From Chitinophagaceae bacterium (GTDB lineage: Bacteria; Bacteroidota; Bacteroidia; Chitinophagales; Chitinophagaceae), in the NCBI GenBank assembly GCA_028288585.1, contig JAQBNL010000051.1:1-36304 (forward strand): 36,304 nt of DNA, in the 5' to 3' direction. Position numbers and translations under genes: made by a program. Under the pieces are notes generated by a model. That model was given only the letters and a program-made list of their open reading frames with translations. It did not search any database and had not been told where the DNA came from. Of this stretch, positions 25,382 through 32,331 are shown in pieces (position 1 is the first letter of the stretch; each line of letters opens with the position of its first letter).

Positions 25382-25495
25382 ATGATGCCGCTTTCGTACG
25401 ATATTTATGGGCCTGCAACAATCCTGGTATTCCTTGCAATTCTTGTGATTGGGAGTATGATTAAACGCATAAGGTCTAGACCGGTGAAGCATTAA
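25382..25495 (+). CDS. Possible 37-residue single-span membrane protein
   Basis: A short frame encodes MMPLSYDIYGPATILVFLA followed by ILVIGSMIKRIRSRPVKH. A hydrophobic stretch (about 9-27) is followed by a basic tail, the shape of a small membrane protein with the tail inside. An element TATCTTTA (25367-25374), one mismatch from TAnnTTTG, lies 7 bases before the ATG, the same spacing as in several genes of this window. The 3' end overlaps hemW by 20 bases on the opposite strand. No family is recognised. It could be chance, but the composition and upstream element favour a real gene. Confidence 0.42.
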   Translation: MMPLSYDIYGPATILVFLAILVIGSMIKRIRSRPVKH

Positions 25496-26621
25496 TTTTC
25501 TCTTCAAAAAACAGGTCTGCAGCAATTCCATCAGCGAATAATTTCCCTTCGGTAGTTAAAGTAAGTTTACAGTTTGTAGTTTGCAGTTTGTGGTTATTTA
25601 AATACTTATCGCTTGCTACCTGAAGCTGCTCGCTTTTATCTTTTCCAAAATTTTCTTTTATAAAATTTAAATCAATCCCTTCCATAGTCCGTAACGAAGT
25701 CATAATATATTCATTCAGTTTTTGGATATCAGAGAGTTTTTCTTCTTCATAAGGAATACTATTTTTTTGCAACGATTGAATATAAAGCGCATTATTACTC
25801 ACATTCCATCTCCTGGAATTTCCATTAAATGAATGTGCCGAAGGGCCAATGCCAATGTAAGGCTCACGCCGCCAGTAACTGCTGTTATGTTTGCTCCTGT
25901 AACCTGGCTTTGCAAAATTCGAGATCTCGTAATGCTCATAACCTGCATCCCGGAGCCAACCTGTTAACAGTAAAAAATGAGACGCCTGCTTTTCCGGGTC
26001 AACATCTTCTCTCTTCTTTAACCCTATCATTTTTTGCAAAGCGGTATTGGGTTCTACAGTTAATGCATAACAGGAAATATGAGGCACATCAAGATCAATT
26101 ATAGTCTGAACATTTTTTTTCCAGTCCTCATCAGATAAAGTTGGAGTGCCATAAATAAGATCGGCAGAATAATTTGTAAAGCCTGCCTCTTTAACCAGGT
26201 TAATGCAGTGTAATGCCTGCGCTGCATTGTGTGCCCTGTTCATCCATGCAAGGTCTTCCTGTTTAAAAGATTGAACGCCTATACTAAACCGGCTAATTCC
26301 AATCGTTTTCCAGTCGGCTAATTTTATTTCATTAATGTCATCGGGGTTTGCCTCCAGCGTAATTTCTGCATTTTCACTTACCTCATATTTTTGATAAACA
26401 GCAGCCAATAATTTTTTTAGCTCTTCAACGTTCAATAATGATGGAGTGCCACCTCCAAAATAAATACTGTCTATACAATTTTCTTTTGAAGAAACAAGGT
26501 TTAACTCTTTAATCATTGCATCAACCATTTCATCTTTTTGTTTTAATGAAGTGGAAAAATGAAAATTGCAATAATGGCAAGCCTGTTTGCAAAAAGGAAT
26601 ATGGAAATAGATACCAGGCAA
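25476..26621 (-). CDS. hemW: Radical SAM haem chaperone HemW
   Basis: A 381-residue radical SAM protein of the HemW type (formerly annotated as oxygen-independent coproporphyrinogen oxidase-like). The start is PGIYFHIPFCKQACHYCNF, with the 4Fe-4S cysteines C11, C15, C18. It lacks the fourth Cys of true HemN, which favours HemW, a haem-binding chaperone. Further motifs are SIYFGGGTPSLL, EANPDDI, RFSIGVQSF and KHNSSYWRREPYIGIGPSAHSF. The start codon is TTG at 26619-26621, with a stop codon two codons upstream in the same frame and no ATG available. The linker NHKLQTTNCKLT near residues 345-356 is encoded by a heptamer array. Confidence 0.93.
   Translation of the reverse strand: MPGIYFHIPFCKQACHYCNFHFSTSLKQKDEMVDAMIKELNLVSSKENCIDSIYFGGGTPSLLNVEELKKLLAAVYQKYEVSENAEITLEANPDDINEIKLADWKTIGISRFSIGVQSFKQEDLAWMNRAHNAAQALHCINLVKEAGFTNYSADLIYGTPTLSDEDWKKNVQTIIDLDVPHISCYALTVEPNTALQKMIGLKKREDVDPEKQASHFLLLTGWLRDAGYEHYEISNFAKPGYRSKHNSSYWRREPYIGIGPSAHSFNGNSRRWNVSNNALYIQSLQKNSIPYEEEKLSDIQKLNEYIMTSLRTMEGIDLNFIKENFGKDKSEQLQVASDKYLNNHKLQTTNCKLTLTTEGKLFADGIAADLFFEEKINASPV
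25564..25591. repeat. Four-unit heptamer array inside hemW
   Basis: On the plus strand: AGTTTAC, AGTTTGT, AGTTTGC, AGTTTGT in tandem. Read on the coding strand this gives the HemW segment KLQTTNCKLT just before the conserved LTTEGKLFADGIA. Lookalike CAAACTACAAACT repeats occur in Bacteroidetes spacers (recollection, not searched). Confidence 0.75.
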
Positions 26622-26636
26622 ATTTTAGATTTAACT

Positions 26637-26653
26637 TCCCGATAGCTTCGGGA
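26637..26653. repeat. Small hairpin in the hemW / BamA-like divergent promoter region
   Basis: TCCCGA TAGCT TCGGGA forms a perfect 6-bp stem with a 5-base loop. It lies 15 bases outside the hemW start and 8 bases before the -7 element of the BamA-like gene. CCCGATAGC..TCGGG palindromes recur in Bacteroidetes genomes (recollection). Confidence 0.55.
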
Positions 26654-26661
26654 TTATAATT

Positions 26662-26669
26662 TAGATTTG
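26662..26669 (+). promoter_or_regulatory. -7 promoter element of BamA-like gene
   Basis: TAGATTTG is an exact TAnnTTTG match that ends 8 bases before the ATG at 26678. Confidence 0.5.
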
Positions 26670-26677
26670 AATAATTA

Positions 26678-28513
26678 ATGAAAGCCTTTCAAAGAAAATA
26701 TTGGTGTTTTTATATTTTATTAGTTTCATTCTGTGGCTTTAGTATAACCTCTTTTTCCCAAAATAATTATCACCTGGTGATTCATCTGGTTGACAAAGAT
26801 AGTTCCTTATCACAAAGCAGTAAGTTAAACAAGGTACAATCCCTTGGCCTGCAAACTTCATTTTTAAACAGGGAGCTGTGCGTAAACTATATATTCAGGC
26901 TGCCTGAAATACTTGCTGCCAAAGGGTATCCGGCCGCTTCAATAGATTCGGTATTGTATGATTCAACATCAACTCATATCAATTTATATTTAGGAGAGCA
27001 GTATAAATGGATTGAAATAAATACTGACAGCATTGATAAAAAGCTGCTGAACGAAACCGGGTGGAATGCCAGGTTTTTTCACAACAATAAAATGGATTTC
27101 TCTCAATTACAAAACCAGCAGGAAAATATTCTGAATTACTATGAAACAAGGGGATACCCTTTTGCTGCAATAAAACTGGCCAGTATAAAAATTGAAGAAG
27201 ACAAAATAAAGGCAAAATTAAAAATAGATAAAGGGCCCTTATATCTCATCGACAGTATTCGTGTTTATGGCAAGATAAAAATTAAAAATCTTTTTTTGCA
27301 GCGATACCTTGGTATTGAAAAAGGAAGTGTTTACGATAAAAATAAATTGCAAAATATCAGTAAAAAACTTTTGGAACTTCCTTATCTGCAGGAACAGCAA
27401 CATTGGAATTTGAATATGCTTGGCTCAGGTTCTGTTCTAAATTTATACCTTCAACAAAAACGCAGCAGCCAGGTGAATTTTTTGGTGGGGTTTTTACCTG
27501 GTAATGCGCAAACGGGCAAATTACAGGTAACAGCCGATGTAAATCTTAATTTAAAAAACGCTTTGGGTGCCGGCGAAAGTATTCTGCTTAACTGGCAACA
27601 ACTGCAAAAACAATCCCCAAGATTAAACCTCGGCTACCAGCATCCATACATTTTTAATTCTCCGTTTGGTATAGATCTAACGTTCGATCTACTTAAAAGA
27701 GACTCTTCTTATTTACAGTTAAATTCGCAGGCCGGTTTATTATATATTTTATCAGCTAATCAATCAGGGAAAATATTTTTACAAAATCAAAGAACGTATT
27801 TACTATCCGGCGGGTTTGATACTAACCAGATTAAAATAACAAAAAGACTTCCTGCCAATATTGATGTTAATGCAAATAGTATCGGGATAAATTATGAATG
27901 GATAAATACAAACTACCTGTATAATCCAAGAGAAGGAAATGAATTAAAAATTATAACGGCAATTGGTTTAAAAAAGATCTCCAAAAATAATGAGATAGCC
28001 AATTTGAAAGATCCGGCAAATCCTTCTTTTAATTTTAATTCCTTATATGATTCGTTTAAACTTAATACATACCAATTCCGGCTAAAACTAAGTGCAGCGC
28101 ATTATTTTCCTGCAGGCAAAAAAAGTACGTTGAAAACGGAGATCAATGGAGGCATTTTTCAAAGCCAGGATATTTTCAGAAATGAATTATTTCAAATCGG
28201 CGGTAATAAACTATTAAGAGGTTTTGATGAGGAAAGTATATATGCATCGCAATATGCAGTATTCACTGCTGAATATCGGTTCCTGACAGGAATTAATTCC
28301 TATTTGTTTGGATTTACTGATATCGGAATTACAAAAACTCATTATCAAACAGCTAATTTTACCAATAATTATTTTTCAGCAGGCTTAGGGTTGAGTTTTG
28401 AAACTAAGTTTGGAATATTAAATGTGAGCTATGCAATTGGAAAAAGAAATGATGTAAAGTTTGATCTGCAGGGAGCTTCCAAAATACATTTTGGATATAT
28501 AAATTATTTTTGA
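26678..28513 (+). CDS. BamA/TamA-type outer membrane protein
   Basis: A 611-residue Omp85-superfamily protein. It has an N-terminal signal (about 1-28, ending SITSFSQ), POTRA-like repeats at about 70-265 (ENILNYYETRGYPFAAIKLASIKIEEDKIKAKLKIDKGPLYLIDSIRVYGKIKIKNLFLQRYLGIEKGSVYD is the clearest), and a C-terminal barrel (about 270-611). The barrel has strands such as GAGESILLNWQQLQKQSPRLNLGYQHPYIFNSPFG, the lid-loop-like GGNKLLRGFDEESIYASQYAVFTAEYRF, and a terminal aromatic strand ending in NYF. Omp85 proteins insert barrels or move proteins through the outer membrane. At 611 residues it is shorter than BamA (about 800), so TamA-like is as likely. The DUF4271 gene follows after 4 bases. Confidence 0.85.
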   Translation: MKAFQRKYWCFYILLVSFCGFSITSFSQNNYHLVIHLVDKDSSLSQSSKLNKVQSLGLQTSFLNRELCVNYIFRLPEILAAKGYPAASIDSVLYDSTSTHINLYLGEQYKWIEINTDSIDKKLLNETGWNARFFHNNKMDFSQLQNQQENILNYYETRGYPFAAIKLASIKIEEDKIKAKLKIDKGPLYLIDSIRVYGKIKIKNLFLQRYLGIEKGSVYDKNKLQNISKKLLELPYLQEQQHWNLNMLGSGSVLNLYLQQKRSSQVNFLVGFLPGNAQTGKLQVTADVNLNLKNALGAGESILLNWQQLQKQSPRLNLGYQHPYIFNSPFGIDLTFDLLKRDSSYLQLNSQAGLLYILSANQSGKIFLQNQRTYLLSGGFDTNQIKITKRLPANIDVNANSIGINYEWINTNYLYNPREGNELKIITAIGLKKISKNNEIANLKDPANPSFNFNSLYDSFKLNTYQFRLKLSAAHYFPAGKKSTLKTEINGGIFQSQDIFRNELFQIGGNKLLRGFDEESIYASQYAVFTAEYRFLTGINSYLFGFTDIGITKTHYQTANFTNNYFSAGLGLSFETKFGILNVSYAIGKRNDVKFDLQGASKIHFGYINYF

Positions 28514-28517
28514 TTGA

Positions 28518-29414
28518 ATGAAAGCTTACAGGATACAAACATTTTTTCTCGTTGTTATTTTTATATCTTTTGGCAAAGATTGTTTAGCACAAAAAAATGA
28601 CAGCGCTATATTAAAGCATGATTCTTTACAATTACAGGATTCGGTAAACCCCAATAATTATCAGGCTAAATCCCGGGTTACCAGTTTAGACTCTCTCTTA
28701 AAAAACCATAAATATCTTAATACTGCAGCCGCATCCGTTTTTTTAGCAGCTAAAGAAAAAACTAAACCCGGTAAAGAATTTTTATTTTATCTTTTAGGCA
28801 TTGCTATTTTATTACTGGCCTTGTTTAAAGTTTTTTACACCAGGTATTTCAATAATATTTTCAGGGTTTTCTTTAATACCTCGCTGCGCCAAAATCAGCT
28901 TGCCGATCTTTTATTACAGGCTAAACTACCCTCACTGATATTTAATATTTTTTTTGTGATAAGTGGAGGATTGTATGCATGGCTCCTGCTAAATTATTAT
29001 CACCTGTTTAATCAAAGTAATAATTATATCCTGATAGGATTATCAATTTTATTTGTGGCGCTCATATATTTCGGAAAATTTCTGTCATTAAAACTTATAG
29101 GGTGGCTTTCCGGTATGGATTCCGTAACTGATCAATACATCTTTGTTATATTTTTAATTAATAAGATACTTGGGATAGTTCTTATCCCATTCATTATTTT
29201 ATTAGCTTTTGCACCGGCTAACTGGCTTACCGCTATAATAATAACTTCCTTCTTTGTTATAGGTGTACTTTTTTTACTTCGCTATTTACGATCGTATGGA
29301 TTATTACAAAACCAGTTAAAAATTAACGTCTTTCATTTTTTACTTTATATAATTGGTATGGAGCTTTTGCCTATAATGCTAATTTATAAATTAGTAATTC
29401 AGGTATTAATATAG
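28518..29414 (+). CDS. DUF4271 multi-pass membrane protein
   Basis: A 298-residue integral membrane protein with an N-terminal signal (about 1-24, ending DCLAQ), a short extracytoplasmic stretch, and about seven hydrophobic helices from residue 90 on (FLFYLLGIAILLLALFKVFY; LIFNIFFVISGGLYAWLLL; YILIGLSILFVALIYFGKFL; FVIFLINKILGIVLIPFIILLAF; AIIITSFFVIGVLFLL; FLLYIIGMELLPIMLIYKLVI). This matches DUF4271, a Bacteroidetes family of unknown function that is usually next to hemD, as here. It is 4 bases downstream of the BamA-like gene, so the two share a transcript. Confidence 0.87.
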   Translation: MKAYRIQTFFLVVIFISFGKDCLAQKNDSAILKHDSLQLQDSVNPNNYQAKSRVTSLDSLLKNHKYLNTAAASVFLAAKEKTKPGKEFLFYLLGIAILLLALFKVFYTRYFNNIFRVFFNTSLRQNQLADLLLQAKLPSLIFNIFFVISGGLYAWLLLNYYHLFNQSNNYILIGLSILFVALIYFGKFLSLKLIGWLSGMDSVTDQYIFVIFLINKILGIVLIPFIILLAFAPANWLTAIIITSFFVIGVLFLLRYLRSYGLLQNQLKINVFHFLLYIIGMELLPIMLIYKLVIQVLI

Positions 29415-29471
29415 TCTTCCCAATCATTTCATTTTTGTAGGGTAAATAGATGATTTTCTACAAAAAAAACG

Positions 29472-29479
29472 TACATTTG
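29472..29479 (+). promoter_or_regulatory. -7 promoter element of hemD
   Basis: TACATTTG is an exact TAnnTTTG match, 22 bases before the hemD ATG. It suggests hemD has its own promoter in addition to read-through from the upstream pair. Confidence 0.55.
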
Positions 29480-29501
29480 CACACCCGTATGAATTATACA
29501 C

Positions 29502-30296
29502 ATGGTTAAAAACGCTGCTATACAGGATGTTAAGCCTGTAAAACAAATACAAAATATTCTTATTACACAGGCCAAACCGGAGAATGAAAAGTCTCCTTAT
29601 TTTGAAATGGCCCGTAAGTATAAAGTAAACCTTGAATTCCAGCCATTTATCCGGGTTGAAGGAATTCCCGCAAAAGAATTTCGTAAACAAAAAATTGAGA
29701 TCCCGGGTTATTCAGCCGTCATCTTTACCAGCCGCAATGCAATTGATCATTTTTTTAGAACCTGTGAGGAAATGAAGATCACAGTTTCGCAGCATACCAA
29801 ATATTTTTGTATAACAGAAGCGGTGGCCTTATACCTGCAGAAATTTATTTTATATAGAAAACGTAAAGTTTTTTATGGCGCCGATGGTACCAATAAAAGC
29901 TTGTTTGATGTTATTAATAAACATAAAGAACAGGAAAGTTTTTTATACCCTTGCTCAGAATCTTTCGACAGCGAGATAACCAACTGGCTTAAAGCAAATG
30001 AGTGTGAATATGCTACACCGGTTTTATACAGGATAATCAGCAATGATGTTAAAGAGATTTTCGCAAAAAATAGTTATGATATCATTTGTTTTTTTACCCC
30101 TGGTGGTGTGAGAAGCTTTATAGAAAATTTCCCAAAATTCAAGCAAAACGGAACAAGAATCGGTGCGTTTGGCGATAATACTTTTAAAGCAGCATCAGCA
30201 GCCGGGCTTACGCTTGACATAAAAGCGCCTCAACCTAAAATGCCCAGTATGGTATCAGCACTGGAACATTTTCTTTCTACAGTAAAAAAGAAATAA
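29502..30296 (+). CDS. hemD: Uroporphyrinogen-III synthase
   Basis: A 264-residue HemD-family protein that cyclises hydroxymethylbilane to uroporphyrinogen III in haem and corrin synthesis. The family is poorly conserved; recognisable parts are ILITQAKPENEKSPYFEMARKYKVNLEFQPFIRVEG, YSAVIFTSRNAIDHFF, YRIISNDVKEIFAKNSYDIICFFTPGGVRSFIENFP, and IGAFGDNTFKAASAAGLTLDIKAPQPKMPSMVSAL. These give the two alternating alpha/beta domains. Haem synthesis fits with hemW 3 kb away. The product could also feed cobalamin, on which the nearby NrdJ depends. A clear terminator follows. Confidence 0.87.
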   Translation: MVKNAAIQDVKPVKQIQNILITQAKPENEKSPYFEMARKYKVNLEFQPFIRVEGIPAKEFRKQKIEIPGYSAVIFTSRNAIDHFFRTCEEMKITVSQHTKYFCITEAVALYLQKFILYRKRKVFYGADGTNKSLFDVINKHKEQESFLYPCSESFDSEITNWLKANECEYATPVLYRIISNDVKEIFAKNSYDIICFFTPGGVRSFIENFPKFKQNGTRIGAFGDNTFKAASAAGLTLDIKAPQPKMPSMVSALEHFLSTVKKK

Positions 30297-30313
30297 TAAA
30301 TTAATATTGTTGT

Positions 30314-30339
30314 AAAGCAGCTACAGTAGCTGCTTTTTT
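30314..30339 (+). terminator. Intrinsic terminator after hemD
   Basis: A perfect 10-bp stem AAAGCAGCTA / TAGCTGCTTT with a 3-base loop is followed by more T. It lies 18 bases after the hemD stop. Confidence 0.9.
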
Positions 30340-30450
30340 ATTTATACAACACCGCCGCTTATTTTATGCCAGCCAACCCCGGCCTGATAAATCAATAAAA
30401 ATTGTATATTTATTTTTCGCTATTAAATAACGATCGTAATTATAGCCCTT

Positions 30451-30882
30451 ATGCCGATTAAACAGATAGATCACGGAACAAAGGAGTACCAGCAAATGGT
30501 TGAGCTTAGAAATGAAATTCTGCGCAAACCTTTGGGCCTTACTTTTGATCCGGAAGAGTTAGCCAGGGAAACTAAAGACATCCTGATTGCCGCATTTGAA
30601 GAAGATAAAATACTGGGGTGTTGCCTGCTTACAAAAGTTGATAACCAATGCGTGCGTTTGAGGCAAATGGCTGTGCAAAACAATTTACAGGGTAAAGGAA
30701 TTGGCGCTGCTATGTTGAATTATGCAGAGAATGTAGCAAGAGATGCAGGCTACTATAAAGTAATAATGCATGCCCGTAAAACTGCAACAGGATTTTATGA
30801 AAAGCTCGGTTATAAAATTACCGGTAAAGAGTTTGAAGAAATAACCATCCCGCATTTTATTATGGAAAAAAGGCTCAGGTAG
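30451..30882 (+). CDS. GNAT family N-acetyltransferase
   Basis: A 143-residue GNAT protein that moves the acetyl group of acetyl-CoA to an unknown amine. Motif A is VRLRQMAVQNNLQGKGIGAAMLNYAENVARD, with the acetyl-CoA pyrophosphate loop QGKGIG. The end FYEKLGYKITGKEFEEITIPHFIMEKRL is the usual C-terminal strand-turn and resembles the YjcF/ElaA-like group. Length is normal for a minimal GNAT. It stands alone behind the hemD terminator and is convergent with the YcxB-like gene 3 bases away. The substrate cannot be inferred. Confidence 0.92.
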   Translation: MPIKQIDHGTKEYQQMVELRNEILRKPLGLTFDPEELARETKDILIAAFEEDKILGCCLLTKVDNQCVRLRQMAVQNNLQGKGIGAAMLNYAENVARDAGYYKVIMHARKTATGFYEKLGYKITGKEFEEITIPHFIMEKRLR

Positions 30883-30885
30883 ATA

Positions 30886-31368
30886 TTATCCTCTCTTCAT
30901 TATTTTTTTTGCTAAAAAATTTCTTGCTTCATCTACTGCATCACCGTCAAAGGCAGATTTTGGTATAAGAAAAAATGAGCGGCTGTCGAAATAGAGGTGA
31001 AAAAAATGCGGGCTTTCTATAAGGCTGCTAAAAGCTGTCCATGGCCAGCTTTTGCTTCCCCTGTCATTTTCAAGAAACAAATGTTGATCTTCCAAACTAA
31101 CTTTAAATCCATCTTTAAATGTAGCTGCCTTTCTGTATATCGAATACGGAAGTATAAACCAAAAAGCTATCATTAAGGTAAACCATAGAACAGAGCTTAC
31201 TAAAAAAGCCAATGGAGATATTTTTTTAAAAAAGAAAAGGCCGGCTGATAAAATGGCAAATACGTTTACCAATATTATCATTGTTTTTATTTCTTTACGG
31301 GTAATAAAATGATAGCGTAAAGCCTGTATAACTTTCTGTTTATTATAAGTAAAAAAGGAAGATGTCAT
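30886..31368 (-). CDS. YcxB-like family membrane protein
   Basis: A 160-residue protein with a short N-terminus, two hydrophobic helices (about 30-48, IKTMIILVNVFAILSAGLFFF, and about 52-78, LAFLVSSVLWFTLMIAFWFILPYSI), and a C-terminal PH-like beta domain (FKVSLEDQHLFLENDRGSKSWPWTAFSSLIESPHFFHLYFDSRSFFLIPKSAF) that matches the YcxB C-terminal domain. Function is unknown; the domain is on the cytoplasmic side by the usual topology. A TTG nine bases upstream would also open the frame, but it is part of the -7 element TATCTTTG, so the ATG at 31366-31368 is the start. Confidence 0.82.
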   Translation of the reverse strand: MTSSFFTYNKQKVIQALRYHFITRKEIKTMIILVNVFAILSAGLFFFKKISPLAFLVSSVLWFTLMIAFWFILPYSIYRKAATFKDGFKVSLEDQHLFLENDRGSKSWPWTAFSSLIESPHFFHLYFDSRSFFLIPKSAFDGDAVDEARNFLAKKIMKRG

Positions 31369-31374
31369 GGGAGA

Positions 31375-31382
31375 CAAAGATA
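31375..31382 (-). promoter_or_regulatory. -7 promoter element of YcxB-like gene
   Basis: TATCTTTG on the minus strand is an exact TAnnTTTG match that ends 6 bases before the ATG, and its TTG is the codon that could be mistaken for an upstream start. Confidence 0.5.
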
Positions 31383-31472
31383 ACAGAATCGTGAACTTTA
31401 ATTTCTTAAAAAAGAAATTTTAAGTGCTGCTTTATATTGAAAGTTCAAATGAGCAATGGATTTACTTTTATC

Positions 31473-32171
31473 TTATTCTAATATTTTAACTTCGGATCGC
31501 CTGTTTTTCTGCCTGCCAGCTTCGGTATTATTTTCTTCTACCGGTTCCATTGATCCATAACCTTTGGCTGTTAATCTCCCGGGATCAATTCCTTTAGAGA
31601 TAAGATATGCCACAATAGACTTTGCACGTTCCAAAGAAAGTACTTTGTTTTTTACCTCGCTGCCGATGTTATCAGTATGCCCGCCAATTTCTATTTTATC
31701 ATCTGACTTGCGCTGCAGGTAATCTGCTAATTCATCTAGGGTTTTATATGATGCAGGCCGTAGCGTCGCTTTACCAAAATCAAACTCAACATTGTCAAGA
31801 ATAAATGTTTTGGGAGGATCAAATTCAAGACTTACTGTGAATGGATTTTTATAAAAAGCATTTGGGCCAAGTGCAGGAATATTAAGGATATTATAGCTTG
31901 TTGAATCTTTAAAACCCATTATAAAGATCTCGTACTTATCCCCTGCCGGTAAACGCGTAGTAAACTTTCCCAGGGAATCACTTATTGCCTGGTATTCATT
32001 CCCGTTTTTCTGGCTTTTAAAAACAATCAGTTCATTATTCTGAGGCTGCTTACTTCGCATATCAATAATAGAACCTTCAATTTTTGCATCTTTAGGAAGG
32101 GCAGGATTTGTTTGCGCATAAGATGGATACAGTAAGCCGGAAAAAAATAATACGAGTAAAAACTTATTCAT
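31473..32171 (-). CDS. OmpA family protein
   Basis: A 232-residue exported protein. A signal peptide (MNKFLLVLFFSGLLYPSYAQ) is followed by a carboxypeptidase-regulatory-like beta domain (about 28-110; EGSIIDMRSKQPQNNELIVF and AISDSLGKFTTRLPAGDKYEIFI). The C-terminal OmpA peptidoglycan-binding domain (about 120-232) has ILDNVEFDFGKATLRPASYKTLDELADYL, IEIGGHTDNIGSE, LSLERAKSIVAYLISKGIDPGRLTAKGYG, and QKNRRSEVKI. The expected role is linking the outer envelope to peptidoglycan in the periplasm. No barrel is present. It lies downstream of nrdJ on the same strand but a terminator separates them. Confidence 0.93.
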   Translation of the reverse strand: MNKFLLVLFFSGLLYPSYAQTNPALPKDAKIEGSIIDMRSKQPQNNELIVFKSQKNGNEYQAISDSLGKFTTRLPAGDKYEIFIMGFKDSTSYNILNIPALGPNAFYKNPFTVSLEFDPPKTFILDNVEFDFGKATLRPASYKTLDELADYLQRKSDDKIEIGGHTDNIGSEVKNKVLSLERAKSIVAYLISKGIDPGRLTAKGYGSMEPVEENNTEAGRQKNRRSEVKILE

Positions 32172-32280
32172 AGAATTTGATTAAGATATGTTTTATTAAG
32201 TGCTATAAAACTAAAATTAATTTATCAGGAACAATACTACCTATAATAGTTATTTATTGATGTAAAATAGTTGCATAAGA

Positions 32281-32304
32281 AAAGCCACCTTTTCAGATGG
32301 CTTT
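32281..32304 (-). terminator. Intrinsic terminator after nrdJ
   Basis: On the minus strand the stem AAAGCCATCT / AGGTGGCTTT (one G-U pair) with a GAAA loop is followed by a short T-rich stretch (TTCTT). It lies 27 bases past the nrdJ stop. Confidence 0.7.
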
Positions 32305-32331
32305 CTTCCTTATGAGAACCAAAACCTATTT

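Noticed and set aside
23467-25591. Heptamer arrays as CRISPR remnants
   Set aside because: The units are 7 bases in direct tandem, with no spacers and no cas genes.
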